Part shown: piece after piece, positions 1-6,330 of the stretch
How the letters are laid out: the number at the start of each line of letters is the position of its first letter
Numbering within the stretch: position 1 is the stretch's first letter
From: Bacillota bacterium
GTDB taxonomy: Bacteria; Bacillota; Clostridia; Clostridiales; Clostridiaceae
Reading direction: 5' to 3'
NCBI GenBank assembly: GCA_023440105.1
Contig: JAEXSY010000542.1
Span: 1 to 9,388, forward strand
Length of the DNA stretch: 9,388 nucleotides
Translations under genes and position numbers: made by a program
The notes under the pieces: model-generated
The model's input: only the letters and a program-made list of their open reading frames with translations
Told to the model about the DNA's origin: nothing
Databases searched by the model: none

Positions 1-533
1 CAGAGGTTATTATGAAGCCAGCGGTGGGTGTTGAGGATGGAGAAAGGGTAATTATCGGTGGGATAATCACCGAGGTTAGCAGAAAGGTCACAAAAAACAA
101 TAAAATCATGGCTTTTGTAAAGCTGGAGGATCTTACTGGCACCATAGAGCTGATAGTCTTTCCTAATACTCTTGAAAAGGTCAATCACATGATTGAGGTG
201 GATCAGCTCATTGTGGTAAGGGGAAAGATGAGTATTAGGGAGGATGAAGCACCTAAGGTTATCTGTGAGGATATACAGCCTCTGGAAAAGCTTAATTCCT
301 CTAAGGTATTTATAAGAGTATCAGACAGCAAGACTGCTAAAGAGGTAAACTGGTCTTTAAGACCGTACTTAGCACCCTACAGGGGAGACACCCCTCTATA
401 TATTTTTGCAGCAAAGGAAAGGCAGAGCTTCCGATTAGGAAGGGATATGTGGCTGGATTTAAAGGGCGATGGCTTAAAATTTCTTCAGGATAAATTCGGG
501 GAAGAAAATGTTAAGCTAGTAGAGGAAAGTTAA
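1..533 (+). CDS. dnaE: DNA polymerase III subunit alpha DnaE, C-terminal fragment
   Basis: This is the last 176 or so codons of the replicative DNA polymerase III alpha subunit; the gene is open at the left edge and the reading frame starts at base 3 (E-V-I-M-K-P). The visible part is the C-terminal OB-fold that contacts single-stranded DNA, beginning at the segment GERVIIGGIITEVSRKVTKN and running through GTIELIVFPNTLEK, a pattern typical of DnaE. After it comes the short tail domain that ends in KLVEES and a TAA stop. The internal ATG at position 12 is not the true start, because the frame is open upstream and a lone OB-fold with this tail is not a usual gene. DnaE acts in chromosomal DNA synthesis and is unrelated to the sugar genes that follow; it marks a housekeeping boundary. 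PolC is less likely, since its OB domain is N-terminal. Confidence 0.9.
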   Translation, partial: EVIMKPAVGVEDGERVIIGGIITEVSRKVTKNNKIMAFVKLEDLTGTIELIVFPNTLEKVNHMIEVDQLIVVRGKMSIREDEAPKVICEDIQPLEKLNSSKVFIRVSDSKTAKEVNWSLRPYLAPYRGDTPLYIFAAKERQSFRLGRDMWLDLKGDGLKFLQDKFGEENVKLVEES

Positions 534-549
534 TCAAATAAATTTATAG

Positions 550-590
550 ATATAGGTCTGACTTTGGTCGGACCTATATTTGATTTTATA
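550..590 (+). terminator. Intrinsic terminator of dnaE
   Basis: A 13-bp stem lies at 550-562 and 567-579 (arms ATATAGGTCTGAC and GTCGGACCTATAT, one T-G wobble) with a 4-nt TTTG loop. It is followed by the T-rich stretch TTTGATTTTA. It begins 17 nt after the dnaE stop codon, which fits Rho-independent termination that separates dnaE from the regulator gene. Confidence 0.85.
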
Positions 591-631
591 AAAAAATATA
601 TATTACTAATAATTATTAAAATTATAGAATA

Positions 632-660
632 TTTAAAAATATTGAAGTTTATGGTAATAT
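632..660 (+). promoter_or_regulatory. Possible sigma-A promoter of the activator gene
   Basis: TTTAAA at 632-637 and TAATAT at 655-660 are 17 bp apart, and the -10 is preceded by TGG at 652-654, an extended -10 motif. The -35 is a poor match and the surrounding region is almost pure A/T, so chance resemblance is likely. It is the best candidate I can see in the 169-bp gap between dnaE and the regulator. Confidence 0.35.
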
Positions 661-702
661 TATATTTATATTATTTACAATGTATATAAAGGGAGGTGCA
701 TT

Positions 703-3423
703 ATGAAAAGCAGCAGAGATCAAGTATTGGATTATATAAAAAATAAATATGAAGATAAAAAAGGATTTTCTGCCCAGGATATTGCATCAGCTATGGATAT
801 GCAGCGAAGTAATGCTAGCTCTATACTTAATGAGTTATACCGTCAGGGTATACTTTTGAAGATTAAAGGTAAACCGGTGATTTATGCCTTAAATAATACT
901 GGGAGAGTCGCTACCGCTGAACACAAGGAAGGAACTAATTTTGATGCTCTTACAGGAAGTGATAAAAGCCTAAAAAAATCTATACAGCAGGCTAAGGCTG
1001 CAATCATGTATCCTAAGAGAGGACTTCATACTTTAATTCTGGGGCCTAGCGGTGTAGGTAAGACCATGTTTGCAGAGCTCATGTATAAGTTTGCTATTGA
1101 AAACGGTGTATTCCCTCTAGATGCATCCTTTGTATCCTTTAACTGTGCCGATTATGCCAATAATCCTCAGCTTCTGCTAGCACAGCTCTTTGGCACTAAG
1201 AAAGGTGCTTATACAGGAGCCCATAAGGATAAAGAGGGAGTAGTTGGGAAGGCAAATGGTGGAGTATTATTTTTAGATGAGGTTCACAGACTGCCACCAG
1301 AAGGGCAGGAAATGCTCTTTTATCTAATAGATAAGGGAAAGTACTCTTCTTTAGGAGATGAAGAAAAGAAATCCTGTGAGGTACTGATTATTTGTGCTAC
1401 ATCTGAGGATATAGATAATGTTCTTTTGAATACCTTTACTAGAAGGATTCCCATGAACATAAAAATACCTCCCCTAAAGGATAGGACTCTTGAGGAGAGA
1501 TATACACTTATATGTGAATTCTTTACTACAGAGGCTGCAAGGATTGGTAAAGATATACATGTATCTCAAAATACCATGAGGCAGCTTTTATTATATGAAT
1601 GTCCAGGAAATGTAGGACAGCTTAAAAGTGATATTCAGCTGGGCTGTGCCAATGGTTTTTTAAATTCTTTATCCTTACGGGGAAATAGTATTGAAATACA
1701 CTGTACGGATTTTGCTTCCCATGTTAATCAAGGACTTTTGGTTTATAAAAATTATGCTCAAGAGGTTGATAAGCTTCTTAAGGATGATATGGAGATTTGC
1801 TTTACTCCTAAAGGACAGAGAAGCAGTATTAAAGAAGGAGATTATTCCCTTCCTCATAACTTTTATGAAGGTATAGAAAACAGGATGGCTGAGCTTCACA
1901 GAAGAGGGGTTGAGGATAATGAAATTAAGCTGCTCATGGAGCTGGACATAGAAAATTACTTTAAGAACTTTATCAGGAATTTTGAAAAGGGTGCTACAAA
2001 ATTTGAACTCTCTAAGGTAGTATCAGAGAAGATAATAACTATGCTGGAAAACTTTCTTAGGATGGGGGGGAAAAGACTTAATAAGATTTTCCCAGTGAAG
2101 GTGGCTTATGGACTTGCCCTTCATGTTAACTCCACTATTGAAAGATTAAAGTCTGGGAAAGAAATTGTGAATCACAACTTAAGTAATATTAAGAGTAATT
2201 TTCCTCAGGAATATGAGCTGGCTAGAGAGCTGGCTGGGATTATCGAAAGAGACTTTTTTGTGAAGGTTCCAGAGGATGAAATAGGCTTTATAGCAATGTT
2301 TCTTACAGTGGATGAACTGGAATGTCAGGAATTTGAGGATAAACCCATTGTAGTGATAGCCATGCATGGGAGAAGTACTGCCTCTTCCATGGGAGAAGTG
2401 GTAAACAAGTTAGTAGGCGCCAATAATGTTTATCCCTATGATATGAATCTGGATAAAAGTCCTGAGCTGGCTTATGAGGAGTTAAGAGAGCTTATACATA
2501 AAAAGCATCAGGGAGCAGGAGTAATGCTTTTAGTAGATATGGGCTCCTTAGGAACCTTTGGGGAGCTAATTGGCAAGGAGCTTGGGATAGAGATAAAGGT
2601 ATTTACCTTAGTTTCTACTCCTATAGCAATAGAATGTTCTAGAAGAGCTGTTATAGAGTCAGACATAGATAAGATTTATTCTGATCTCAATTCATCTTTG
2701 GCTACCTATGCTTCTTATAATATAAAAGTCACTGATACCTTTCTTCCATCGGAAGAAAACCTCATTATTACCTTATGCTCCACAGGGGAAGGAAGCGCCA
2801 TTGAGCTCAAAAATTTTATTGAGGGCAAGCTTAACCTAAAAAGCTATAATGCTGACATAATGCCGATGTCTCTTAACAATAAAAAATATCTGTATAATCT
2901 TATTAATAGTTTATCTAAGGATAAGAATATAATTGCCATAGTAGGCCCTATAGATCCTAAAATTTATGGAATTCCTTTTATAACCACCTATGAAATATTC
3001 GTGGATAGGGAGTGTACACGATTAAAGGAGCTTTTAGATAAAAGCTTACCCAAAGATACTCCTTTAGAGGATATGGAATATGCCTCCTTTCTAGAGGTGC
3101 TTCAGAGAGATGTAGGGAATATAAATCTTTTTAATTTTGAAAAGCTCTATGAAGAGTTTATTCATGACCTTGAAGTGGCTACATCTAAAGCATTAAGCTA
3201 TGATCTTCGAGTTGGGCTTCTAGTTCATATAGTATGTTCCATAAGCAATATCATAGAGGGGAAGCTTACTCCTACCTGCTACTCAAAAGAGGACTTAAAG
3301 AGAAGGCATAGAAAGATATTTGAAGCCATAAAGAAAAGCGTTCACCCCATAGAGGATTATTATAAGGTAGACTTAGGGGATGATGAGGTGTGCTTTATAC
3401 TGAGGAATTTAGTTAATGAATAA
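703..3423 (+). CDS. LevR/CelR-type sigma-54-dependent PTS-regulated transcriptional activator
   Basis: This 906-residue protein is a sigma-54 enhancer-binding activator controlled by PTS phosphorylation. Domains in order: winged-helix DNA-binding region (about 1-62); AAA+ domain (about 80-330) with Walker A GPSGVGKT at 114-121, the sigma-54-contacting loop GAYTGA at 168-173 (the Tyr form of GAFTGA), Walker B GGVLFLDE at 186-193 and candidate arginine fingers R247/R248; PRD1 (about 440-540, H474); EIIA-Man-like domain (about 548-670) with H555 in IAMHGRSTA; EIIB-like domain (about 686-780) with C692 in LCSTGEG; PRD2 (about 800-906, H842 in LLVHIVCSISNI). In B. subtilis LevR, HPr phosphorylates the EIIA-like His to activate and the EIIB of the target PTS phosphorylates PRD2 to inhibit; H555 and H842 are the matching residues. 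The start has a strong GGGAGGTG site at 691-698. Length and order match the LevR family. Its likely target is the sigma-54 promoter at 4923 in this window. Confidence 0.93.
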   Translation: MKSSRDQVLDYIKNKYEDKKGFSAQDIASAMDMQRSNASSILNELYRQGILLKIKGKPVIYALNNTGRVATAEHKEGTNFDALTGSDKSLKKSIQQAKAAIMYPKRGLHTLILGPSGVGKTMFAELMYKFAIENGVFPLDASFVSFNCADYANNPQLLLAQLFGTKKGAYTGAHKDKEGVVGKANGGVLFLDEVHRLPPEGQEMLFYLIDKGKYSSLGDEEKKSCEVLIICATSEDIDNVLLNTFTRRIPMNIKIPPLKDRTLEERYTLICEFFTTEAARIGKDIHVSQNTMRQLLLYECPGNVGQLKSDIQLGCANGFLNSLSLRGNSIEIHCTDFASHVNQGLLVYKNYAQEVDKLLKDDMEICFTPKGQRSSIKEGDYSLPHNFYEGIENRMAELHRRGVEDNEIKLLMELDIENYFKNFIRNFEKGATKFELSKVVSEKIITMLENFLRMGGKRLNKIFPVKVAYGLALHVNSTIERLKSGKEIVNHNLSNIKSNFPQEYELARELAGIIERDFFVKVPEDEIGFIAMFLTVDELECQEFEDKPIVVIAMHGRSTASSMGEVVNKLVGANNVYPYDMNLDKSPELAYEELRELIHKKHQGAGVMLLVDMGSLGTFGELIGKELGIEIKVFTLVSTPIAIECSRRAVIESDIDKIYSDLNSSLATYASYNIKVTDTFLPSEENLIITLCSTGEGSAIELKNFIEGKLNLKSYNADIMPMSLNNKKYLYNLINSLSKDKNIIAIVGPIDPKIYGIPFITTYEIFVDRECTRLKELLDKSLPKDTPLEDMEYASFLEVLQRDVGNINLFNFEKLYEEFIHDLEVATSKALSYDLRVGLLVHIVCSISNIIEGKLTPTCYSKEDLKRRHRKIFEAIKKSVHPIEDYYKVDLGDDEVCFILRNLVNE

Positions 3424-3429
3424 CTAAGA

Positions 3430-3474
3430 CACTGTTTTTATCTACATAGGATAAAAATAGTGCCTTTTCTTTTT
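3430..3474 (+). terminator. Intrinsic terminator of the activator gene
   Basis: The arms CACTGTTTTTATC (3430-3442) and GATAAAAATAGTG (3450-3462) form a 13-bp stem with one G-T wobble and a 7-nt loop, followed by CCTTTTCTTTTT. It lies 7 nt after the activator stop and reaches the stop codon of the convergent aminotransferase gene. In the minus direction the stem is not followed by a good T-run, so I read it mainly as a plus-strand terminator, though it may also act weakly on the aminotransferase transcript. Confidence 0.85.
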
Positions 3475-4660
3475 ATAGAGAATACTCCTCTGCCAGAAGC
3501 TTAAAGGCAGATAGAGAATTTATAATGGTTTCATGGGATACACAGTAGGCGAGCCTTACATAACCAGGGCAGGCGAAAGAGCTCCCAGGTACCATTAATA
3601 TGTTATACTTTTTAGCCTTTTCACAAAAGCTTTTATCATTCTCTTCAGGAGACTTTAAAAAGAGATAAAAAGCCCCCTGAGGTTTTATGCATTGAAAGCC
3701 TAAGGAAATTAACCCTTCATAAAGAGCCTTCCTATTTTTATCGTAAAAGCTCACATCCACTGGCTGGTCTACGCAGCGGGCAACCACCTTCTGCATGAGA
3801 GAAGGTGCATTAACATAGCCATTAATTCTGTTGGCTATGGTAGCTGCAGTGAAAACAACTTTGCTATCTTCAAGTTCATCGGGAATAACTAAATAGCCTA
3901 TACGCTCTCCTGGTAAAGAAAGAGATTTGCTGTAGGAGTATACCACCATAGAATTATCATAGTATTTAGTGATGTAGGGAACGAAACTTCCGTCATATAC
4001 CAGCTCTCTATAGGGTTCATCGGAAATAAGAACAATGTTACTATTATACTCTTTTTGCTTTTTATTAAGTATCTCTGCTATTTTTTTTATGGTTTCCTCT
4101 GAATATATAATCCCTGTGGGATTATGGGGAGAATTTATAATAACAGCTTTAGTTTTACTGTTTATTTTCTTTTCTAGCTCCGAAAGCTTTGGCTGAAAGG
4201 TTTCCTTATCAGGAGAGATAACCACGAGGTTACCATCATAATTGGCTACATAGTTACCGTAATCAACAAAATATGGAGCAAAGGTTATTACCTCATCTCC
4301 AGGATTTAGTAAGGTTTTAAGCGCTATATTAAGGCCGCTGGCAGCTCCCACAATCATGAGAATGTTGTCCTCATTAAAGCTCGTTCCAAAGCGTCTATTA
4401 AGAGAAGCAGCTATGGTCCTTCTCACCTCTGGGTATCCTGCATTATTCATATACCCGTGGACTGATACAGGATCCTCTTCGTTTAATATGTCTATTATAG
4501 TCTTATTTACCACCTCAGGAGCTCTAAGGTTAGGGTTTCCAAGGCTAAAATCATAGACCTTATCTTCCCCGTAAATAGCCTTTAATCTATTACCCTCCTC
4601 AAACATTGCTCTTATGGCGGAATTATTATTAACTAAAGACTTCATATTTTCAGCTATCAT
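3473..4660 (-). CDS. Pyridoxal-phosphate-dependent aminotransferase, class I/II
   Basis: This 395-residue fold-type I aminotransferase of the aspartate aminotransferase superfamily transfers an amino group between an amino acid and a 2-oxo acid in the cytoplasm. Visible landmarks are the N-terminal DFSLGNPNLRAPE (37-49), the SPHNPTG motif with N180, the ISDEPY motif with D214 and Y217, the Schiff-base lysine K245 in YSYSKSLSLPGERIGY, R252 for the cofactor phosphate, and R369 in PGYVRLAY for the substrate carboxylate. All expected catalytic residues are present, so it should be active; the substrate cannot be read from sequence. I chose ATG 4660 because GGGAGG lies 7-8 nt upstream (4668-4673) and because a longer frame, open back to a TTG at 4759, would place its start inside the -35 box of the gene's own promoter. 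It is convergent with the activator and divergent from the PTS operon, so a role in sugar use is not implied. Confidence 0.9.
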   Translation of the reverse strand: MIAENMKSLVNNNSAIRAMFEEGNRLKAIYGEDKVYDFSLGNPNLRAPEVVNKTIIDILNEEDPVSVHGYMNNAGYPEVRRTIAASLNRRFGTSFNEDNILMIVGAASGLNIALKTLLNPGDEVITFAPYFVDYGNYVANYDGNLVVISPDKETFQPKLSELEKKINSKTKAVIINSPHNPTGIIYSEETIKKIAEILNKKQKEYNSNIVLISDEPYRELVYDGSFVPYITKYYDNSMVVYSYSKSLSLPGERIGYLVIPDELEDSKVVFTAATIANRINGYVNAPSLMQKVVARCVDQPVDVSFYDKNRKALYEGLISLGFQCIKPQGAFYLFLKSPEENDKSFCEKAKKYNILMVPGSSFACPGYVRLAYCVSHETIINSLSAFKLLAEEYSL

Positions 4661-4730
4661 AAAAGAACCTCCCAGCATTATAAATAGATTGTCATGAAAA
4701 CCATGATTCTGAATATTCAAACATATAATC

Positions 4731-4759
4731 AGTATAGCATCCTGTCTCACTATGAGCAA
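4731..4759 (-). promoter_or_regulatory. Sigma-A promoter of the aminotransferase gene
   Basis: Read on the minus strand, TTGCTC (4759-4754) and TATACT (4736-4731) are separated by exactly 17 bp, and the -10 is preceded by TGC, giving an extended -10. Transcription would begin near 4724 and leave a leader of about 64 nt before ATG 4660. Confidence 0.7.
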
Positions 4760-4776
4760 ATCTTAAAGGAGTAAAA

Positions 4777-4806
4777 ATACACTTAGTTTTTTGTAGCTAA
4801 GTGTAT
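4777..4806. repeat. 10-bp inverted repeat, possible activator site or minus-strand terminator
   Basis: The arms ATACACTTAG (4777-4786) and CTAAGTGTAT (4797-4806) are perfectly complementary with a 10-nt spacer. The arms are opposed copies of the AAGTGTAT element that occurs again at 4841. It lies about 145-175 bp upstream of the predicted sigma-54 start site, a usual distance for an enhancer-binding protein. On the minus strand the stem is followed by TTTTTAC, so a short terminator is an alternative reading; no minus-strand gene upstream of it is visible that would need one. Confidence 0.55.
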
Positions 4807-4852
4807 AAAAAATCTAGATATATCTTAAGAAATAGTATAAAAGTGTATAAAA
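4799..4852 (+). repeat. Direct repeat AAGTGTATAAAA, two copies 42 bp apart
   Basis: The 12-mer AAGTGTATAAAA occurs at 4799-4810 and exactly again at 4841-4852. The 42-bp period is four turns of B-DNA, so both copies would face the same side of the helix. The first copy overlaps the right arm of the inverted repeat at 4777-4806. I infer upstream activating sites for the LevR-type activator; the region is AT-rich, so some of the similarity could be chance. Confidence 0.5.
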
Positions 4853-4878
4853 TCTGTATAGAACTAATAGTTATTATA

Positions 4879-4893
4879 ATGATAACGTTTGTA
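4879..4893 (+). promoter_or_regulatory. Possible catabolite responsive element (cre)
   Basis: ATGATAACGTTTGTA resembles the CcpA operator consensus WTGNAARCGNWWWCA, with the central CG and most flanking bases present but a few mismatches. It lies about 57-71 bp before the predicted start of the PTS transcript, a position where CcpA could interfere with activator looping. It is a weak match. Confidence 0.3.
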
Positions 4894-4922
4894 ATAGCCA
4901 AAACCCCACTTATTACTATATG

Positions 4923-4939
4923 TTGGCATGGGACTTGCT
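4923..4939 (+). promoter_or_regulatory. Sigma-54 (-24/-12) promoter of the PTS operon
   Basis: TTGGCATGGGACTTGCT matches the consensus TTGGCACGNNNNTTGCT with a single mismatch (T for C after TTGGCA), and the invariant GG (4925-4926) and GC (4937-4938) have the correct spacing. Transcription would start near 4950, giving a leader of about 35 nt before the EIIA start at 4985. The neighbouring activator has the GAYTGA loop needed to open such a promoter, which supports the call independently. Confidence 0.88.
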
Positions 4940-4984
4940 TAATATATTTTATATCAAATAATCTTTTTGTTTGGAGGAATAGTA

Positions 4985-5338
4985 ATGGAAGATGATAATA
5001 AAGGCACTATCGGAGAAGTAGCTATCTTTGAATTAATAAGCTATTCAGGAGATGCGAGAAGTTATATATATGAAGCTTTTGATCAGGTTAAAGCCGGAGA
5101 TTATAAGGAAGCTGATGCTCTTTTAGAAAAGGCTGAGGAATCAATTATTCAGGCCCATAATATGCAAACAAGCCTTATTCATGAGGAGGCTAGGGGAAAT
5201 AAGGTAGAGCTCGGTTTGATATTGGTACATGCACAGGACCATTTAATGTCTACCCTTTTAGCTAAAGAGCTTGTAAGGCATATGATAGGTATGCAGAAGG
5301 AAATCAATGGGCTTAAGGGTATACCAGAAGATAAATAA
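4985..5338 (+). CDS. celC: PTS lactose/cellobiose-family EIIA component
   Basis: This 117-residue cytoplasmic protein passes phosphate from HPr to the EIIB of the same operon. It is a small all-helical EIIA of the Lac/Cel family: the segment IQAHNMQTSLIHEEARGNK (55-73) and the active-site stretch LVHAQDHLMST (80-90) are hallmarks. H82 is the expected phosphorylated histidine and D85 the metal-binding residue at the trimer centre. Length is normal for the family. ATG 4985 was chosen because GGAGG at 4973-4977 lies 7 nt upstream; a TTG codon in frame at 4967 would sit before that site. It is the first gene after the sigma-54 promoter. The symbol follows family naming for cellobiose EIIA; the sugar itself is not proven. 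Confidence 0.93.
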   Translation: MEDDNKGTIGEVAIFELISYSGDARSYIYEAFDQVKAGDYKEADALLEKAEESIIQAHNMQTSLIHEEARGNKVELGLILVHAQDHLMSTLLAKELVRHMIGMQKEINGLKGIPEDK

Positions 5339-5358
5339 ACTAAGAATAGGTGATAAAG

Positions 5359-5889
5359 ATGATAAAGGTTGTACAATTTTTAAATCAGGTTCAGGCAGGC
5401 TTTGGCGGAGATGAAAAAATGAATATACCACCTACCTCTCAAAGAGGTGGTGCTGGGTTAGGAATGCTTTTGAAATCTAGTTTAATGAGAAAAGGAGGTG
5501 ATATAGTCGGTACTGTTATCTGTGGAGATAATTATTTCTTAGAAAATAAGGAAAAGGCCATTGAGGAGATATTAGAGCAGATTAAGAAATTCAATCCTGA
5601 TGTGGTACTTTGTGGACCTGCCTTAAATTATAAAAGATACGGAGAATGCTGTGGCTATTTAGTGGAGGCAGTGGTGGAAAGACTTAATATACCTGCTTTT
5701 GCAGCTATGGCAGCAGACAGCACCGGCACAGAAATGTTTAGAAAGAAGATTTACATTATCAAGACACCGGGAAGAGGCGGCGTAGGATTAAATGATTCCT
5801 TAAAGAATATTGCGAGCTTTTCTGTAAAGCTTGCTAAAGGAGAACCTATAGGCAGTGCAGAACAGGAGGGATACTTCCCGAGAGAATAA
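5359..5889 (+). CDS. GrdB-like protein, N-terminal domain only (glycine/sarcosine/betaine reductase family)
   Basis: This 176-residue protein resembles the N-terminal part of GrdB, the large selenoprotein of glycine/sarcosine/betaine reductase component B. Matching stretches are VVQFLNQVQAGFGGDEK (4-20), GTVICGDNYFLEN (51-63), FNPDVVLCGPALNYKRYGECCG (78-99), IPAFAAMAAD (111-120), the RKKIYII strand (128-134) and LAKGEPIGSAEQEGY (158-172). GrdB itself is about 430 residues and has its selenocysteine active site in the C-terminal half, which is missing here: the frame ends in TAA, then another TAA, with no continuation before the EIIB gene. There is therefore no selenocysteine (no in-frame TGA) and no basis for calling it a reductase. 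Cysteines are C55, C85, C97 and C98. I prefer ATG 5359 with AGGTGAT (5348-5354) as binding site; GTG 5350 lies inside that site. Its place between EIIA and EIIB suggests a role in use of the imported sugar, but the function is unknown. Confidence 0.8.
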   Translation: MIKVVQFLNQVQAGFGGDEKMNIPPTSQRGGAGLGMLLKSSLMRKGGDIVGTVICGDNYFLENKEKAIEEILEQIKKFNPDVVLCGPALNYKRYGECCGYLVEAVVERLNIPAFAAMAADSTGTEMFRKKIYIIKTPGRGGVGLNDSLKNIASFSVKLAKGEPIGSAEQEGYFPRE

Positions 5890-5997
5890 TAACTAAAGGG
5901 CTGCTGTATATAAACATACAAGGCTCTATGAAAAAATATAATATATTAAGGGTTAATAGCTTTTATAAAATCATTATTATTAAGGAGGAAATATATT

Positions 5998-6306
5998 ATG
6001 ATTAATATCGTCTTATTTTGTTCTGCAGGAATGTCCACAAGCCTATTGGTAACTAAAATGCAAAAGGCTGCTGCAGCTAGAGGTATAGAAGCAACTATAG
6101 ATGCCTATCCTGAGGCTGAAGCAAGCAAAAGGGTGCCTACAGCTAATGTGGTTCTCTTAGGACCTCAAGTAAGACATGCATTGGCAAAGGTAAAAAAGAT
6201 TTGTGATGCAAATAATGTACCTATAGATGTAATAGCACCAAGAGACTATGGTCTTATGAATGGTGAAAAGGTTTTAGATCAGGCTTTAAGCTTAATAAAG
6301 AAATAA
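5998..6306 (+). CDS. celA: PTS lactose/cellobiose-family EIIB component
   Basis: This 102-residue cytoplasmic protein accepts phosphate from EIIA on a cysteine and gives it to the sugar during transport through EIIC. The N-terminal phosphate-binding loop reads IVLFCSAGMSTSLLV, with C8 as the phosphorylated residue; the rest (VVLLGPQVRHALAKVK, DVIAPRDYGLMNGEKVLDQAL) is standard for the Cel type EIIB, and the length is normal. AAGGAGG at 5982-5988 lies 9 nt before the ATG. The gene is separated from the GrdB-like gene by 108 nt, the longest gap inside the operon, in which I see no convincing promoter or terminator. By analogy with LevR, this EIIB is also the likely phosphate donor to H842 in PRD2 of the upstream activator. 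Confidence 0.95.
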   Translation: MINIVLFCSAGMSTSLLVTKMQKAAAARGIEATIDAYPEAEASKRVPTANVVLLGPQVRHALAKVKKICDANNVPIDVIAPRDYGLMNGEKVLDQALSLIKK

Positions 6307-6330
6307 TTCTAATTATAAAGGAGATATATC

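Larger units (their letters stand above)
4661..4984. other. Divergent control region between aminotransferase and PTS operon
   Basis: This 324-bp stretch carries no credible gene. From left to right it holds the aminotransferase ribosome binding site and leader, with a small inverted repeat TCATG-N5-CATGA at 4692-4706; its minus-strand sigma-A promoter (4731-4759); an inverted repeat at 4777-4806; direct repeats at 4799 and 4841; a palindrome and possible cre at 4870-4893; the sigma-54 promoter (4923-4939); and the EIIA ribosome binding site GGAGG at 4973-4977. Confidence 0.75.

Noticed and set aside
1190..1216. TTTGGCAC followed by GTGC inside the activator gene, resembling a -24/-12 pair
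   Set aside because: The spacing between GG and GC is wrong, and the bases encode the LFGTKKGAYTGA region of the AAA+ domain.
2571..2590. Second sigma-54-like sequence (TTGGCAAGGAGCTTGGG) inside the activator gene
   Set aside because: The -12 element lacks the invariant GC and it lies within a conserved coding stretch.
4661..4759. N-terminal extension of 33 residues on the aminotransferase
   Set aside because: The extended frame starts at a TTG that is part of the -35 box and would lie upstream of the predicted transcript; the ATG at 4660 has a good ribosome binding site and matches the family's usual N-terminus.
4801..4995. Open frame of 64 codons in the divergent control region
   Set aside because: It has no ribosome binding site, overlaps the sigma-54 promoter and the EIIA start, and its product is low-complexity, as expected of AT-rich non-coding DNA.
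5914..5942. TATAAT at 5937-5942 between the GrdB-like and EIIB genes, a possible internal promoter
   Set aside because: No acceptable -35 lies 16-18 bp upstream, and TATAAT is common by chance in this AT-rich gap.
5890..5997. Search for the missing GrdB C-terminal domain or a selenocysteine TGA after the short GrdB-like gene
   Set aside because: The frame ends in two TAA codons, and neither this 108-nt gap nor other frames hold a recognisable GrdB continuation.
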